Assembly: GCF_004402695.1 (NCBI RefSeq)
Contig: NZ_SOFL01000008.1
Span: 153,059 to 217,058, forward strand
Source of the DNA: Cryobacterium adonitolivorans
GTDB lineage: Bacteria; Actinomycetota; Actinomycetes; Actinomycetales; Microbacteriaceae
Direction of reading: 5' to 3'
DNA: 64,000 bases
Every line of letters starts with the position of its first letter. Position 1 is the stretch's first letter. Under the pieces are notes generated by a model. That model saw nothing but the letters and a program-made list of their open reading frames with translations. It ran no database searches and was not told where the DNA came from. A program made the translations under genes and the position numbers. Below are positions 8,624 to 17,565 of this stretch, piece after piece.

Positions 8624-10108
8624 ATGACGAACTCCCCCCGCATTGCCCCGCAACCGGCGGTCTCCCGGCGCGCCTGGCAGGCGCTGATCGTGCTGATGTC
8701 GGGCATGTTCATGGCGCTCCTGGACACCACCATCGTGAACGTGGCCCTGCCGAGCATCCGAACCAGTCTCGACGCCTCCGAGGCGACGCTGTCCTGGATC
8801 ATCTCCGGCTACGCACTGGCGTTCGGCCTGGCCCTCATCCCGGCCGGCCGCATCGGCGACCGGATCGGCCACAAGTGGGTGTTCTTCACCGGGCTCGCTC
8901 TCTTCACCGTCGCCAGTCTCGCCTGCGGGCTCGCGCAGAACGACCTACAGCTGATCATCGCCCGCGTCGTGCAGGGTCTGGCCGGCGGCATGTTCGTGCC
9001 CGCGGTCACGGCCGTCATCCAGCTAATGTTCCCGCCTGCCTCCCGCGGCAAGGCGTTCGCCATCATGGGCTCGGTCATCGGCGTATCCACGGCGCTCGGC
9101 CCCATCGTGGGCGGCCTGATCATCGAGGCTTTCGGCGTAGAACAGGGCTGGCGACTGGTCTTCTGGGTGAACCTGCCGATCGGCGTGATCGCACTGATCG
9201 CCGCCGCCTTCCTGCTGCCCGCCGGCACCGGCACCGCCTCCGCACAGGGCGCTCCGGCACCGGCCCGCGTCGACGTGGTGGGCCTGCTGCTTCTCTCCGC
9301 CGGTCTGGTCGCCCTGCTGGTGCCGCTGATCGAGGGCCAGGACCGAGGTTGGCCGCTCTGGACCTACCTGGTGCTGGCCGCCGGCGCCCTGCTCATCGTG
9401 GCGTTCGGCACCTGGGAGGTCGCCGTGACCAGACGCGGCAACAGCCCGCTCGTGCCGCCGCACCTTTTCTCGCATCCCGCCTTCACCGGCGGCGTCATCC
9501 TCGCCCTGGTCTACTTCGCTGCATTCACCAGCATCTTCTTCACAATCTCGATCCTCTGGCAGGCGGGCCTCGGCCACACCGCACTGGAGTCCGGCCTGGT
9601 CTCGATCCCCTTCGCGATCGGCTCGATCCTGGGCGCGTCGCAGAGCAACCGGCTCACCGAACGCCTGGGTCGCACCGTGCTCGTCGGCGGCGTGGCCCTG
9701 GTCACCGTGGGTCTGGTCTGGGTGTGGCTGGTGCTCCTGCTCACCGCCCCTTCTGACCTCACCAACTGGATCCTGCTGCCGCCGCTGTTCATCGCGGGCC
9801 TCGGCAGCGGCTGCTTCATCGCGCCGAACGTCGCGTTCATCGTTGCCACTGTCGACCCGACCGAGGCCGGCGCGGCCAGCGGCGTCATCGGCGTGATGCA
9901 GCGGGTGGGCAGCGCCGCGGGTATCGCCGTGGTGGGCAGCGTGTTCTTCGGTACCCTGGTGGTCGCCGGGCCCGGCGCGGATGCCCTCGCCGCCGGCTTC
10001 ACCCACAGCGCCACCCTGGCGATGGCCGTCAGCGCCGGGCTGAGCGTGGTGGCGCTGCTTCTGGTATTCCTGCTGCCCAAGCGCGTCGAAGCTCCCGGCG
10101 GCCGCTGA
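8624..10108 (+). CDS. MFS drug exporter, DHA2 (EmrB/QacA) family
   Basis: A 494-residue proton-driven exporter with about 14 membrane segments. The DHA2 signature LDTTIVNVALP is at residues 28-38, motif A as GRIGDRIGHK near residue 79, and motif C as GVSTALGPIVGG. The length is typical. ATG 8624 is preceded by GAAAGG. It probably exports hydrophobic toxic compounds, but the substrate cannot be predicted. It stands alone, behind the tRNA terminator and ahead of a long palindrome. No regulator lies beside it. Confidence 0.92.
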   Translation: MTNSPRIAPQPAVSRRAWQALIVLMSGMFMALLDTTIVNVALPSIRTSLDASEATLSWIISGYALAFGLALIPAGRIGDRIGHKWVFFTGLALFTVASLACGLAQNDLQLIIARVVQGLAGGMFVPAVTAVIQLMFPPASRGKAFAIMGSVIGVSTALGPIVGGLIIEAFGVEQGWRLVFWVNLPIGVIALIAAAFLLPAGTGTASAQGAPAPARVDVVGLLLLSAGLVALLVPLIEGQDRGWPLWTYLVLAAGALLIVAFGTWEVAVTRRGNSPLVPPHLFSHPAFTGGVILALVYFAAFTSIFFTISILWQAGLGHTALESGLVSIPFAIGSILGASQSNRLTERLGRTVLVGGVALVTVGLVWVWLVLLLTAPSDLTNWILLPPLFIAGLGSGCFIAPNVAFIVATVDPTEAGAASGVIGVMQRVGSAAGIAVVGSVFFGTLVVAGPGADALAAGFTHSATLAMAVSAGLSVVALLLVFLLPKRVEAPGGR

Positions 10109-10118
10109 GCGCCCTCCG

Positions 10119-10183
10119 ATCGCCGCACCTTGGCCTCCCAGCTTGGCCTCGCCACGCTGGGAGCCTGGTCCGTTGGCGGCGAT
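10119..10183. repeat. 65-bp nested palindrome after the MFS gene
   Basis: Outer arms ATCGCCGC/GCGGCGAT enclose inner arms GGCCTCCCAGC/GCTGGGAGCC with one bulged base. It begins ten bases after the MFS stop. There is no T-tract. Its placement at a gene end suggests a terminator or a REP-like element; no second copy was noticed here. Confidence 0.6.
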
Positions 10184-10239
10184 GTCCTCCCGCGATGAAC
10201 CCTGCCGGAGGCCGTGACCCACAGCACACAGGTGGTCGC

Positions 10240-10458
10240 GTGAACGCCCTGGCACACCGCCGCCACGCCGCCCTCCGCCGCGCCGCCCGCTGGCTGGCTG
10301 CCACGGACCTGCTCTCGCTCGCCCTGATCGCGTTCTGGCCCACCCCGCTCGACGTCCTCGCCAACACCGCCGGCACCGCCCTGGGCGCGCTGCTGGCCCT
10401 GACGGCGCTCGCCGCGGTCACCTCTCGCTCCCCCGCCCGCCCGGCGCAGCCGGCGTAG
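10240..10458 (+). CDS. small membrane protein, VanZ-like fragment
   Basis: A 72-residue protein with an Arg-rich start (HRRHAALRRAARW) and two hydrophobic segments. The stretch LALIAFWPTPLD recalls the first part of VanZ-family proteins, but the rest of a VanZ domain is absent. It is either a small protein in its own right or a truncated relic. I prefer GTG 10240 over ATG 10195, since AGGTGG lies upstream. It ends three bases from the stop of the convergent LCP gene. Confidence 0.4.
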   Translation: MNALAHRRHAALRRAARWLAATDLLSLALIAFWPTPLDVLANTAGTALGALLALTALAAVTSRSPARPAQPA

Positions 10459-10461
10459 CAC

Positions 10462-11508
10462 TCAGCCGGCCGCCTGCAGCTGCGGCTGCAGAATTCCCGC
10501 GAGGGTGTCGCTGCGATACGCCTCCTGCAAAGCCGGCAGCGCCGCCCAGTCCAGGTTCACGATGGACTGCCCGTCGGCGGAGGTGCCGGTTCCGGCCGTG
10601 GGGATGGTGAAGAAGGTCACGTCGCCCTCCCGCACGTCTCGCAGCTCCACACCCAGGCTCACCAGGTCGGTGGCCGAAAGCTCTTCGTCGATCGCGAGGT
10701 TGGGGCTCACGGCCTCGATCACGCCGCCCATCGTGGCCGGGTTCGCGAGCACCGATTTTTGCATCAAGCCGCTGAGCAGTGCGCTGATCAGCAACTGCTG
10801 GTTGCGCACGCGCTGAAAGTCGCCGTCGGCGAATGCGTAGCGTTCCCTGGCGAAAGCCAACGCTTCGGTGCCATTGAGGTGCTGCATCCCCTGCGGAAAG
10901 GTGTGGCCCTCCAGATGGTAGGCCTCAAAGGCGATGGGATTGTCGATGTCCACCCCGCCGAGCACATCAGTCAGCGCCGCGAACCCGGCGAAGTCCACGA
11001 CCGCCACATGGTCGATGCGCGACCCCAGCAGCCCCTCCACCGTCTGCACCGCCAACGGCACCCCGCCGTACGACAGGGCCGCGTTGATCTTCGCCTCGCC
11101 GTGGCCGGGAATAGCCAGCCAGCTGTCCCGGGGAATCGACATCACCGACAGCGTTTTGCGGTCCGCGGGCACGTGCACGATCACGATGGTGTCTGAGCGT
11201 TGCCCGCTGAGGTTGGCGATCGACCCGGTACCGGCTCCGCGGCTGTCGGAGCCCAGCAGCAGAAAGTTCATTGCGGATGCCGCGACGCCGGTCGCCACCG
11301 GCGGCCGAGCCGCCTCATCGGCGGGGAACGCTTCGGGGATCTTCTCCACCGATTCGAAACTGCGCGAGAGGTTCCACACCGTCACGGCCGCCACTCCAAG
11401 CACCACCACCGCGAACACGCCGAACACCAGAAAAACGATCCACCAGGCCCGACGGCCTGGCGGGGGCGGAGCGAGATGGCGCGTTGGAGCATTCTGCACT
11501 TCGGGCAT
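10462..11508 (-). CDS. LCP (LytR-CpsA-Psr) family glycopolymer transferase
   Basis: A 348-residue membrane protein with one N-terminal transmembrane segment (about 22-45) after a proline-rich cytoplasmic start, then an LCP domain. Recognisable blocks are NFLLLGSDSRGAG, RSDTIVIVHV, SIPRDSWL, KINAALSYGG and FARERYAFADGDFQRVRNQQ, with the Arg and Asp residues that bind the pyrophosphate lipid. LCP enzymes attach wall glycopolymers to peptidoglycan, which fits the neighbouring PBPs and the polysaccharide cluster. ATG 11508 has a strong GGAGG site; the frame is open further upstream but without such a signal. Confidence 0.92.
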   Translation of the reverse strand: MPEVQNAPTRHLAPPPPGRRAWWIVFLVFGVFAVVVLGVAAVTVWNLSRSFESVEKIPEAFPADEAARPPVATGVAASAMNFLLLGSDSRGAGTGSIANLSGQRSDTIVIVHVPADRKTLSVMSIPRDSWLAIPGHGEAKINAALSYGGVPLAVQTVEGLLGSRIDHVAVVDFAGFAALTDVLGGVDIDNPIAFEAYHLEGHTFPQGMQHLNGTEALAFARERYAFADGDFQRVRNQQLLISALLSGLMQKSVLANPATMGGVIEAVSPNLAIDEELSATDLVSLGVELRDVREGDVTFFTIPTAGTGTSADGQSIVNLDWAALPALQEAYRSDTLAGILQPQLQAAG

Positions 11509-11690
11509 CGGGTTGCCTCCTGCGGACCGGTGGGGTTGCGGTGCGCACACCATAGTCCGCCGATTCAGACCCGGATAGTGTCCTCCATTGTGCCGACACC
11601 CGAAGTGGGGGTCCCCAACCGGGTGCGCAGAGGTGTGACGGCTCCTGCCCATTCGAGCGGCGTTCTGACATCCCCGGGTAAGCTCGCTGA

Positions 11691-12104
11691 ATGCGTCCTC
11701 TTGCTCCGGCCACCGTTCTCCTTGGCATCATCCTGATCTCTGGATGTGCCGCCTCCGCCCCGACGCCCACGCCCACTCCCACCCACTCCGCGACGCCAAC
11801 GCCGACCCCCTCGACCGAGACCCAGGCGCAGCTGCCCGACGAGCAGGCCCAGACCGAGCCACAGCTGGTCGAAAAGCAGACCAACACCATGGTGAACCTC
11901 TATAGCCAGGTGGTCTGCAGCAACCTGACCGAGCGCCCCGACCTCGATCTGAACGCCGCCGTCGACAAGATGCTGTCCACCTATGCCACCGAGGGGCTTT
12001 CGGCACAGTCCCGCGAGGAGCTGGCACATCGTGTGCTCGAGGAATCCGCCGCAAAGAGCTGCCCCGACCAGGTTGAGCGCGTCACCGAAGGTCTCAGCGA
12101 GTAG
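11691..12104 (+). CDS. small secreted lipoprotein, unknown function
   Basis: A 137-residue protein with a lipoprotein signal peptide: hydrophobic core LLGIILIS followed by lipobox SGCA (Cys about residue 19). A threonine-proline-rich spacer follows (PTPTPTPTHSATPTPTP), then a helical C-terminal domain with two cysteines (VVCSNL and AKSCPD) that could form a disulfide. No family is recognised. There is no Shine-Dalgarno site before ATG 11691; TAAGCT at 11679-11684 would allow a leaderless transcript. It diverges from the LCP gene. Confidence 0.75.
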   Translation: MRPLAPATVLLGIILISGCAASAPTPTPTPTHSATPTPTPSTETQAQLPDEQAQTEPQLVEKQTNTMVNLYSQVVCSNLTERPDLDLNAAVDKMLSTYATEGLSAQSREELAHRVLEESAAKSCPDQVERVTEGLSE

Positions 12105-12249
12105 CGCTCTCGGCGCAAGCTCCACACACCGGCTCGCCCTGCGGGCAACACCGGGGTATCGTGACAGCGATCGTGGCGCTTACCCCGCCGCTTTCGAGCG
12201 TCGGACCCGCCGGCACTGCAACACCATGCTCCCCGAAGAGGATGTGCCC

Positions 12250-12414
12250 ATGCCGTCAACCCGTTTTGGCTTGCGTCGCTGGTTCGAACGCGAAGTCTCC
12301 ACGCCACTCACCGCGATGTACGCTCGCATCGACGAACACCTGCTGCAGGATTCCGCCGAGACGAACCCGCCACCAGCACCTTCTACGGGGAAACGGTCTC
12401 CAGCGCCGGAATGA
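12250..12414 (+). CDS. hypothetical small protein
   Basis: A 54-residue frame beginning MPSTRFGLRRWFEREVSTPL, with basic and aromatic residues at the N-terminus and a Pro-rich end. GAAGAGG lies about ten bases before ATG 12250; an in-frame ATG at 12226 has no such signal. The last 32 bases overlap the 3' end of the HAD gene on the other strand. No family is recognised and the gene may not be real. Confidence 0.35.
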   Translation: MPSTRFGLRRWFEREVSTPLTAMYARIDEHLLQDSAETNPPPAPSTGKRSPAPE

Positions 12415-13159
12415 GTTCGTCGAGGAACACCGCAGTGTCTTCCCAGTTCTCGACGGCCACACAGTCGACACCGAGGGCCTTCACCGGGTAGTCGTTGCCG
12501 TTTTCGTCGAGCCTGTCACCGACGAAGAGCATGTCGTCCAGGGGGATGCCGGTGAGCTCTGCCAGTCGGTTCATGCCATAGGCCTTGTCGATGCCACGCC
12601 GGGTGATGTCCACCGAGGTCGACCCGCCCGAGCGCACCTCGAGATCGGGAAGAAGCGCTTGCACGGCCTCTCGGAGGGCGGTCTTCTTTGCGCCGTCGAC
12701 GTCCCACTGCGTCTTTGCCGCGACCGGTGCGGCCTGGCCGAGCGCAGAGAAGGTGATCTGCGATCCCCGGTCTTCGAGAATCGGACCCCAGGTATCGGCC
12801 TCCCAGAAGCCGAGCTCTTTGGCGGTGGCCTCCACAGCGGCCAGGGCGCGCTGTTTCTGGTCGTCCGTGAGGTTCTCGGCATAGACCTGCACCCAGGCGC
12901 CGTCCTCGTGGCGGTAGTACTGGGTTCCGCAGGTAGGCATCAGGTGCAAACGGGTCAGGGCCCGCTCATCCACATCGACCAGGTTGTCGATCACCTGCAT
13001 GGTGAACTGCGCGAACTGGCCGCCCGAGATCACACACACCTCCGCCACGCCAAGCAGGCGCACTATGAGGCCGGCCATGCGGGCGTCGATGGGCGACTTC
13101 GAGGGTGCGAGGGTGTCGTCAAGGTCGAACGCGACCAGCCGAGGATGTTCTCTTGTCAT
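12383..13159 (-). CDS. HAD-IIB phosphatase, phosphomannomutase-like
   Basis: A 258-residue haloacid-dehalogenase protein with the nucleophile motif DLDDT at residues 11-15, motif II in VISGG, and the metal-binding motif GDRLDENGNDYP near the C-terminus. The C2-type cap between them resembles eukaryotic phosphomannomutase (PMM2-like). Its ATG directly follows the stop codon of ugd (TAAATG), so the two are translated together. Beside GDP-fucose genes it could interconvert or dephosphorylate a hexose phosphate for the polysaccharide. The exact reaction is inference. Confidence 0.8.
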   Translation of the reverse strand: MTREHPRLVAFDLDDTLAPSKSPIDARMAGLIVRLLGVAEVCVISGGQFAQFTMQVIDNLVDVDERALTRLHLMPTCGTQYYRHEDGAWVQVYAENLTDDQKQRALAAVEATAKELGFWEADTWGPILEDRGSQITFSALGQAAPVAAKTQWDVDGAKKTALREAVQALLPDLEVRSGGSTSVDITRRGIDKAYGMNRLAELTGIPLDDMLFVGDRLDENGNDYPVKALGVDCVAVENWEDTAVFLDELIPALETVSP

Positions 13160-14473
13160 TTAGGGGCGGCCCAATCCGTAGTAAGTCCACCCGGCGGCAC
13201 GCCACTTCGCAGCATCGAGCGTGTTTCGCCCGTCCACAATGGTGGGAGTTTCCACCAGTGTGGCAGCCCAGACCGGGTCGATGGCCTTGAACTCCGGCCA
13301 TTCCGTCACCAGCACCACGGCGGATGCCCCGCGTAGGGTCACCTCGAGGTCGGTCTCGTAGTTGAGCTGCGGGTGCCGCGTACGGGAGTTCTCGATCGCC
13401 TGGGGGTCTGTGGCCACGACGTTGGCGCCAAGACCGCGCAGTTGAACGGCAACGTCGAGGGCGGGTGAGTCGCGCACGTCGTCGGAGTGCGGCTTGAAGC
13501 TGAGGCCGAGCACGGCCACCTTCGCGTTGTACACCGGGCGGTCCAGAGCGGTGACAGTGAGGTCAACCACGCGCTGTCGGCGACGCATGTTGATGGCGTC
13601 GACCTCCTTGAGGAACGCGACGGACTCGCCGCGACCGAGTTCCTCGGCACGGGCAGTGAACGCCCGAATGTCTTTGGGGAGGCAGCCGCCGCCGAAACCG
13701 ACCCCCGCGTTCAGGAACCTGCGCCCGATACGGGAGTCGTAGCCGATCGCATCCGCGAGCTGGGTGACGTCGGCGCCGGAAACCTCGGCGATCTCGGCCA
13801 TGGCATTGATAAAGCTGATCTTGGTGGCCAGGAAGGCGTTGGCCGCGACCTTGACGAGCTCGGCCGTGGCGTAGTCGGTGACCACCAGCGGGGTCTGGGT
13901 GGCGATGGCCGACGCGTAGACCTCATTGAGCTGCGCGACAGCGCGCTCGCCGGCTTCTCCGGCGGGAACACCGTAAACAAGCCGGTCTGGGGCGATCGTA
14001 TCCTGCACAGCGAAACCCTCGCGGAGGAACTCGGGGTTCCATGCCAGGGTCGCTCCGGATCCAGACGCCGTGATGACCGCGGCGAGACGTGCCGCTGTGC
14101 CCACCGGCACGGTGCTCTTGCCCACGATCAGGTCGCCGGCGGCCATGTGTGGCAGAAGAGCCTCGACCGCCGCGTCCACGTAGCTGAGGTCGGCGGCGTG
14201 GCTGCCCTTCTTTTGCGGGGTGCCGACGGCCACGAAGTGCACGGCGGCGCCGGCCGCATCCGCGATGTCGGTGCTGAAACGCAACCGGCCCGATGCCATG
14301 GCGGAGGTGAGCACCTCGGGCAGGCCGGGCTCGAAGAACGGAGTCTTGCCGGCGGACAGCGCCGCTATCTTGGCCGCGTCCACGTCGATACCGACAACCT
14401 CATGGCCAAGCTCAGCCATAGCCGATGCGTGCACTGCGCCGAGGTAGCCACAGCCGATTACAGATATTTTCAT
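13160..14473 (-). CDS. ugd: UDP-glucose 6-dehydrogenase
   Basis: A 437-residue NAD-dependent enzyme that oxidises UDP-glucose to UDP-glucuronate in two steps. Seen: the Rossmann start MKISVIGCGYLGAVHASAM, the substrate loop WNPEFLREG, the catalytic cysteine in GFGGGCLPKD, and the C-terminal nucleotide-sugar domain with LGLSFKPHSDDVRDSPA. I chose ATG 14473 because it has GGGGA at the right distance and the fold starts there; an upstream in-frame start adds seven non-conserved residues. It supplies uronic acid for the exopolysaccharide. Confidence 0.93.
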   Translation of the reverse strand: MKISVIGCGYLGAVHASAMAELGHEVVGIDVDAAKIAALSAGKTPFFEPGLPEVLTSAMASGRLRFSTDIADAAGAAVHFVAVGTPQKKGSHAADLSYVDAAVEALLPHMAAGDLIVGKSTVPVGTAARLAAVITASGSGATLAWNPEFLREGFAVQDTIAPDRLVYGVPAGEAGERAVAQLNEVYASAIATQTPLVVTDYATAELVKVAANAFLATKISFINAMAEIAEVSGADVTQLADAIGYDSRIGRRFLNAGVGFGGGCLPKDIRAFTARAEELGRGESVAFLKEVDAINMRRRQRVVDLTVTALDRPVYNAKVAVLGLSFKPHSDDVRDSPALDVAVQLRGLGANVVATDPQAIENSRTRHPQLNYETDLEVTLRGASAVVLVTEWPEFKAIDPVWAATLVETPTIVDGRNTLDAAKWRAAGWTYYGLGRP

Positions 14474-14599
14474 GTGTGATTCCCCATGGGACAAGCCTAC
14501 CGGCAGCCCCTGGGCTGCCCGGTTGGCGACGGTTGATGATTGGAAGACGGCGGACAGGCGCGGGTGAGCAGGGGCTCGTGTATCGCTCTACATCCTGGA

Positions 14600-15172
14600 C
14601 TAGACGGTTGCGCGCTGGCGGCGAACGACGCCGAGCACGACGACCATTGCCACACCGAGGAGCAGCGTGCCGGCTGCACCCCAGATGACGAGCATGGGCC
14701 CGTTGTAGCCGCTGCTGGCGAGGCCGCCACCGATGGGCGCGCCTGAGGCTGCACCGGCGCCCTCTGTCGCGTCAGCGTCTGAGACGGTGAGGCTCGATGT
14801 GCCGGTGGTTCCGGAGGTCAGGCCGGTTGCCGTGATGGTATAGGTGCCGGACGCGTCCTTCGGCAGGGTGACGTCGAGAGCGACGGCGCCCGTGTCGGTG
14901 CCTGTCTTGACCATGCTGGGCGAGTTCACGACCGACTTGAGGGTCGCAAGGGTGGCGTCCACTGCGGTTTCGCCGGAGAGGGTGAAGGAGACTTCTTCCT
15001 CCGGGGTGAAGGACCCGTCGATGAAGCTGACCGTAACGGTGGCGTCAGGCGTGATGTCACCCGCGACACTGATGTTGTCGTCCGGGACATAACCGGCGGC
15101 GTTGGCTGCGGCCGGAACTGCGAAGACTGCGAGAGCCGCGAGAGCGGTGGCCACTAACGACGGTTTAAACAT
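14600..15172 (-). CDS. secreted wall-anchored protein with LASSG-type sorting tail
   Basis: A 190-residue protein with a Sec signal peptide (residues 1-26, cleavage near ANAA|GY), a beta-rich Ig-like middle (VTVSFIDGSFTPEEEVSFTL), a Gly/Ala/Ser linker, then LASSGYN, a hydrophobic segment and a short basic tail (RRQRATV). That C-terminal layout is a sortase sorting signal; LASSG resembles the LAxTG motif of class E sortases. It would be linked to peptidoglycan. ATG 15172 follows a strong AGGGGG site. It lies alone inside the polysaccharide cluster, with a CCCCAAATGGGG palindrome upstream. Confidence 0.75.
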   Translation of the reverse strand: MFKPSLVATALAALAVFAVPAAANAAGYVPDDNISVAGDITPDATVTVSFIDGSFTPEEEVSFTLSGETAVDATLATLKSVVNSPSMVKTGTDTGAVALDVTLPKDASGTYTITATGLTSGTTGTSSLTVSDADATEGAGAASGAPIGGGLASSGYNGPMLVIWGAAGTLLLGVAMVVVLGVVRRQRATV

Positions 15173-15240
15173 GGAAATACCCCCTGATGGTGTGCAAGAA
15201 AGGTGCCGACACTGGCGATGCTTCGACCGAAGCGGCCCCC

Positions 15241-15255
15241 TCCCCAAATGGGGGG
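15241..15255. promoter_or_regulatory. candidate operator TCCCCAAATGGGGGG
   Basis: A palindromic site 69 bases before the start of the wall-anchored protein gene. Closely related sequences stand before the glycosyltransferase gene (18931), the acetyltransferase gene (19036) and the sugar transferase gene (28735). No known regulator is assigned. Confidence 0.35.
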
Positions 15256-15391
15256 CTTACGCCAACACTAGGGGAAAATAACAGCGGTTATCCAGTTTGC
15301 GTGTTTCATCTCTGTGAACTGCGCGTGTCAATTGCGCCTCCATGACTCACTGGAATCTCCCCGGCCAGCCGCCCATTTCGGCGGGCCGCCG

Positions 15392-16387
15392 CTACTCGCG
15401 CAGGCTGTGCGCGTGCTCGCGGTACCACTGCACGGTGCTGCGGAGCCCGTCTTCGAGCCCGATCTTCGCCGTCCAGCCGGCCTGGGCCAGCTTGCTCACG
15501 TCGAGGAGTTTCTGCGGGGTGCCGTCGGGCTTGTCGGTGTCCCATTCGGTCGTGCCGGTGAAGCCGACAACCCTCGCGATGGTTTCGGCGATCTCGCGGA
15601 TGGTGACGTCACGGCCGGTGCCCACGTTGACCTGTTCCGGGCCGTCGTAGTGCTCCAGCAGGTGCAGGCAGGCTTCGGCCATGTCGTCCACGTGCAGGAA
15701 CTCACGCCTCGGTGTGCCGGTGCCCCAGTTCGTGACACTGACCGCACCGGACTGCGCGGCCTCGTCGTAGCGGCGGATCAGCGCCGGCAGCACGTGCGAG
15801 CCCGTGGGCGAGAAGTTGTCGCCGGGCCCGTACAGGTTCGTCGGCATCGCCGAGATCCACGGCAGCCCGTACTGACGGCGGATTGCCTGAATCTGCAGGA
15901 TCCCCGCGATCTTCGCGATCGCGTACGCGTCATTGGTGGGCTCGAGGTGGCCGGTGAGCAGGGTGTTTTCCCGGATCGGCTGCGGGGCCAGGCGCGGGTA
16001 GATGCACGACGAACCCAGGAACAGCACGCGTTCGACACCGTATTTGAGAGCGGCGTCGAGCACGTTGACCTGAATGCGCAGGTTGTCGCTGAGGAAGTCC
16101 ACCGGGTAGGTGCTGTTGGCCAGGATCCCGCCGACCTTCGCCGCGGCCAGCACCACGTATCGTGGCGTGGTTTCGGCGAAGAAAGCGAACACCGCGTCGC
16201 GGTCCTTCAGGTCCAGTTCGGCGGAGCTTTGGCCGACGAGGTCGGTGAAACCCTCCGCCTCAAGGCGCCGCCAGATGGCGGAGCCGACCAGGCCACGGTG
16301 CCCGGCCACGTAGAACCGGGCGTCCCGGTCCAGGGCCGCCGGGGTGAAGTCGACCTGATCGCGGGTGTCCGTCGCTGCATCGGTCAC
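15392..16387 (-). CDS. fcl: GDP-L-fucose synthase
   Basis: A 331-residue NADPH-dependent epimerase/reductase that converts GDP-4-keto-6-deoxymannose to GDP-L-fucose. Seen: the nucleotide loop GHRGLVGSA, the SSCIYP catalytic serine region, the YAIAK Tyr/Lys pair, NLYGPGDNF and [10 protein letters not shown]. It starts at GTG 16387, overlapping the TGA of gmd (GTGA), as expected for two consecutive pathway steps. An upstream in-frame start would run into gmd. The N-terminus is about 20 residues longer than in E. coli Fcl. Confidence 0.93.
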   Translation of the reverse strand: MTDAATDTRDQVDFTPAALDRDARFYVAGHRGLVGSAIWRRLEAEGFTDLVGQSSAELDLKDRDAVFAFFAETTPRYVVLAAAKVGGILANSTYPVDFLSDNLRIQVNVLDAALKYGVERVLFLGSSCIYPRLAPQPIRENTLLTGHLEPTNDAYAIAKIAGILQIQAIRRQYGLPWISAMPTNLYGPGDNFSPTGSHVLPALIRRYDEAAQSGAVSVTNWGTGTPRREFLHVDDMAEACLHLLEHYDGPEQVNVGTGRDVTIREIAETIARVVGFTGTTEWDTDKPDGTPQKLLDVSKLAQAGWTAKIGLEDGLRSTVQWYREHAHSLRE

Positions 16388-17436
16388 TTTGTGCCCGAGC
16401 TGGTTAGCTGGGTTCCCCAGCTGGTGAGCTTGACCTCGTCGATCCACGGCCGACCGGAGTGCTCCAGAGCAGCGATGTCGGCGTCGACCATGATGCGGGC
16501 CAGCTCGGCGGTGTCGACTTCAGCCTTCCAACCGAGCTTGTCCTGGGCCTTGGACGCGTCGCCGACGAGAGCGTCGACCTCGGTCGGGCGCAGGTAGCGC
16601 TCGTCGAACTTGACGTGGTCTTCCCAGTTCAGTCCGGCATGGCTGAACGAGGTTTCGACGAAGTCGCGCACGGTGAAGTTACCACCGGTGGCCAGGACGA
16701 AGTCGTCGGGCTCGTCCACCTGCAGCATCCGCCACATGCCTTCCACGTACTCGGCGGCGTAGCCCCAGTCCCGGATCGAATCCAGATTGCCCAGGTACAC
16801 GTGGTCCTGGGTGCCGGCCTTGATCGCGGCGACGGCCCGGGTGATCTTGCGCGTCACGAAGGTCTCACCGCGGCGCGGCGACTCGTGGTTGAACAGGATC
16901 CCGTTGACCGCGAACATGTCGTACGCCTCGCGGTAGTTCCTGGTCACCCAGTAGGAGTACACCTTCGCGGCGCCGTACGGGGAACGCGGGTAGAACGGGG
17001 TGTCCTCGTTCTGCGGCGGCGGGGTGGCACCGAACATCTCCGAGCTGGACGCCTGGTAGAACCGCGGGTGAATGCCCGCCATCCGTACGGCCTCGAGCAG
17101 ACGGATGGTGCCCATCCCGGTGGTGTCACCGGTGTGCTCCGGCTCGTCGAAGGACACCCGCACATGCGACTGCGCGGCCAGGTTGTAGACCTCGTCAGGC
17201 TGGATATCGGCCAGCAGGGTCACCAGGCGTGAACCGTCGGACAGGTCGCCGTAGTGCAGGAAGAGCTTGGCCGTCGGGTCGTGCGGGTCCACGTAGAGGT
17301 GATCGATCCGCGAGGTGTTGAACGTCGACGCGCGACGAATCAGACCGTGCACCTCGTACCCCTTGGCGAGCAGCAGCTCCGCCAGGTAGGAACCGTCCTG
17401 ACCGGTGATTCCGGTGATGAGCGCGCGCTTAGTCAT
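16384..17436 (-). CDS. gmd: GDP-mannose 4,6-dehydratase
   Basis: A 350-residue SDR-type enzyme making GDP-4-keto-6-deoxy-D-mannose from GDP-mannose, the first step to GDP-fucose. Signatures: [15 protein letters not shown] at the N-terminus, [18 protein letters not shown], the SSSEMFG loop, the YGAAK catalytic Tyr/Lys pair and [20 protein letters not shown]. The length is standard. ATG 17436 is fixed by the conserved start. It forms a two-gene operon with fcl. Confidence 0.96.
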   Translation of the reverse strand: MTKRALITGITGQDGSYLAELLLAKGYEVHGLIRRASTFNTSRIDHLYVDPHDPTAKLFLHYGDLSDGSRLVTLLADIQPDEVYNLAAQSHVRVSFDEPEHTGDTTGMGTIRLLEAVRMAGIHPRFYQASSSEMFGATPPPQNEDTPFYPRSPYGAAKVYSYWVTRNYREAYDMFAVNGILFNHESPRRGETFVTRKITRAVAAIKAGTQDHVYLGNLDSIRDWGYAAEYVEGMWRMLQVDEPDDFVLATGGNFTVRDFVETSFSHAGLNWEDHVKFDERYLRPTEVDALVGDASKAQDKLGWKAEVDTAELARIMVDADIAALEHSGRPWIDEVKLTSWGTQLTSSGTK

Positions 17437-17565
17437 TTGGTCCCCCAGGGGTGTCGGGCAACAGCGATCGGACGTGACGTCCGTCGTCGATGCCGGGCTG
17501 TTTCACTTCAAGGCCGAGCATATGGATTCGGGTGCGGTGACGCAAACGGGGGGTACCCGGCAACG

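Noticed and set aside
10195..10239. ATG 10195 as start of the small VanZ-like frame.
   Set aside because: No ribosome site precedes it and the added residues are not hydrophobic or conserved-looking; GTG 10240 has AGGTGG upstream.
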